A DNA stretch of 6,414 nt from Prevotellaceae bacterium (GTDB lineage: Bacteria; Bacteroidota; Bacteroidia; Bacteroidales; UBA932). A model generated the notes under the pieces. It did no database searches. It was not told where the DNA came from and saw only the letters and a program-made list of their open reading frames with translations. The translations under genes were made by a program, and so were the position numbers. The stretch is from the NCBI GenBank assembly GCA_031287815.1, contig JAITSM010000235.1, forward strand, positions 1 through 6,414. The letters are read 5' to 3'. Shown in pieces: positions 5,722 through 6,414 of the stretch (position 1 is the first letter of the stretch; the number at the start of each line of letters is the position of its first letter).

Positions 5722-5757
5722 GAGGAAATGGAGGAAGGGGCATTCTTCCATTTCCTC
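5722..5757. other. Strong hairpin: 15-bp stem, 6-nt loop
   Basis: GAGGAAATGGAGGAA (5722-5736) pairs with TTCTTCCATTTCCTC (5743-5757) with a single G-T wobble, leaving the loop GGGGCA. No T-run follows, so it is not a standard intrinsic terminator. It lies immediately before the right inverted-repeat arm (5760-5782) and may be a structural part of the same repeat element. Confidence 0.65.
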
Positions 5758-5759
5758 GA

Positions 5760-5782
5760 CCGAAGGGCATTCATCCCCTTCA
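5760..5782 (-). repeat. Right arm of the long-range inverted repeat
   Basis: This arm is the reverse complement of 5312-5334 with one mismatch. It is followed by a pyrimidine-rich run of related TTCACCC-like units (5779-5806) and then CCGTTGACC (5807-5815), the reverse of the GGTCAAC heptamer. The right side therefore joins two of the repeat families seen in the window. Confidence 0.75.
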
Positions 5783-5847
5783 CCCTTTTACCCCTTCACC
5801 CTTTCACCGTTGACCGTTCACCTTTTCCGCTTCGAAAAAAAATTGCG

Positions 5848-5855
5848 TAAATTCG
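5848..5855 (+). promoter_or_regulatory. Possible -7 box for truB
   Basis: TAAATTCG differs by one base from TAnnTTTG and resembles the TAACTTCG proposed for ksgA. Transcription would start near 5862, about 13 nt before the ATG at 5875. No convincing -33 element is seen at the expected spacing, so support is weak. Confidence 0.28.
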
Positions 5856-5874
5856 CGGAAAAATGTAGCGTGTG

Positions 5875-6414
5875 ATGGTGGACAAAATTTCTAGTAGCCA
5901 TATAACTGTTTTTTCCGTTAATGCCCCGCCGCCGCCGGAGGCTTTTGCCGAAGGGGTTATTATTCCTGTCGACAAGCCGCTTGGCTGGACGTCGGCAGAT
6001 GTGGTGCGCAAAATAAAATTTGCATTGCAGCGAAAACTTAATCAAAAAAAATTAAAAGTAGGGCATGCCGGCACATTAGATCCATTGGCTACCGGCGTGT
6101 TGTTAGTATGTACCGGCAAAGCGACCAAACAGGCCGATATATTGCAAGCCGAAGAAAAAGAATATATCGCCGAAATAACAGTCGGCGCCACCACGCCTTC
6201 CTTTGATTTGGAAAGGGAAATTGACGCGCGCTATCCTTTTGCGCATATCACCAAAGCTATGCTGGAAGCCGCATTGGAAACATTTACCGGGACACAGGAA
6301 CAGCTACCGCCTGTTTTTTCTGCAAAAATGCTGGACGGGAAACGGGCGTATAAATTCGCGCATGCCGGGCAGGACGTGGTAATGAAGCCGTCGATTATTA
6401 CTGTTCATGAAGTG
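5875..6414 (+). CDS. truB: tRNA pseudouridine-55 synthase TruB (3' end outside window)
   Basis: TruB isomerises uridine 55 in the T-loop of most tRNAs to pseudouridine. The first 180 codons are present and the frame is open at the window edge; about a quarter of a typical family protein is missing. Diagnostic motifs are VDKPLGWTSADVV (32-44) and GHAGTLDPLATGVL with the catalytic aspartate at D69. KATKQADILQAEEKEYIAEI and the QLPPVFSAKMLDGKRAY segment also fit the family. The ATG at 5875 is the only ATG in frame before the conserved region, with a TAG in frame three codons upstream (5866). It gives an N-terminal extension of about 23 residues, including APPPPEAFAEG, before the usual F-x-EG-beginning family start. 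A GTG at 5872 is the only other candidate. It may have its own weak promoter, since 560 bp separate it from ksgA. Confidence 0.95.
   Translation, partial: MVDKISSSHITVFSVNAPPPPEAFAEGVIIPVDKPLGWTSADVVRKIKFALQRKLNQKKLKVGHAGTLDPLATGVLLVCTGKATKQADILQAEEKEYIAEITVGATTPSFDLEREIDARYPFAHITKAMLEAALETFTGTQEQLPPVFSAKMLDGKRAYKFAHAGQDVVMKPSIITVHEV

Larger units (their letters stand above)
5315..5874. other. Repeat-rich 560-bp intergenic region without a credible gene
   Basis: No reading frame here resembles a protein. The short frames at 5295-5495 and 5644-5850 are composed of repeats and low-complexity tracts. The region contains, in order, an inverted-repeat arm, GGTCAAC heptamers with a hairpin, an AT-rich stretch (5441-5490), four 21-bp repeats, a T10A7 tract, a purine-rich tandem repeat, a 15-bp hairpin, the second inverted-repeat arm, a pyrimidine-rich TTCACCC stretch, and the truB upstream sequence. 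Confidence 0.8.

Noticed and set aside
5644..5850. 68-codon plus-strand frame rich in Lys, Glu and Ile
   Set aside because: It is made of a poly-T/poly-A tract, purine repeats, a hairpin and an inverted-repeat arm, so the composition reflects the repeats and not a protein.

Overview
The window looks like a chromosomal segment from a Bacteroidetes/Bacteroidota bacterium, probably Bacteroidales-like. The evidence is the set of protein families, AT-rich leaders without Shine-Dalgarno sites, and upstream boxes that fit the Bacteroidetes promoter pattern TTTG-N17..23-TAnnTTTG. Genus and species cannot be read from it. The protein-coding backbone is housekeeping and fairly GC-rich. It is broken by one AT-rich insert and by intergenic DNA crowded with small repeats.

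Layout, left to right. Positions 1-187 hold a 42-bp tandem repeat built around a perfect palindrome, a 7-bp tandem repeat (GGTCAAC), and a probable promoter. Next come alaS (alanyl-tRNA synthetase, 188-2800) and, 4 bp later, a gene for an exported endonuclease/exonuclease/phosphatase-family protein (2805-3824). These two probably share a transcript.

On the opposite strand is the most interesting part of the window, an AT-rich minimal nucleotidyltransferase (MNT) gene (4365-4024) followed by a broken HEPN gene (4040-3834). The HEPN reading frame overlaps the MNT stop codon, as in known MNT-HEPN toxin-antitoxin pairs. It carries an in-frame TAG after 42 codons and lacks the C-terminal part of the domain. 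The window therefore shows a decayed toxin beside an apparently intact antitoxin-like nucleotidyltransferase. A short region with back-to-back promoters (4366-4474) separates MNT from the divergent gene ksgA/rsmA (4475-5314), the 16S rRNA dimethyladenosine transferase.

The 560 bp after ksgA contain no convincing gene. They hold an inverted repeat pair about 430 bp apart (one arm covers the ksgA stop codon), more GGTCAAC heptamers with a hairpin, four 21-bp tandem repeats, a T10A7 tract, a purine-rich tandem repeat and a strong 15-bp hairpin. The window ends inside truB (5875 to the edge), tRNA pseudouridine-55 synthase.

Functionally, alaS, ksgA and truB all serve translation: tRNA charging, rRNA methylation and tRNA modification. 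The exported phosphatase-like protein and the MNT/HEPN remnant are not obviously linked to that theme. No wholly new system is demonstrated. The observations most worth following are the hidden HEPN remnant with its surviving MNT gene and the shared repeat families in the intergenic regions.
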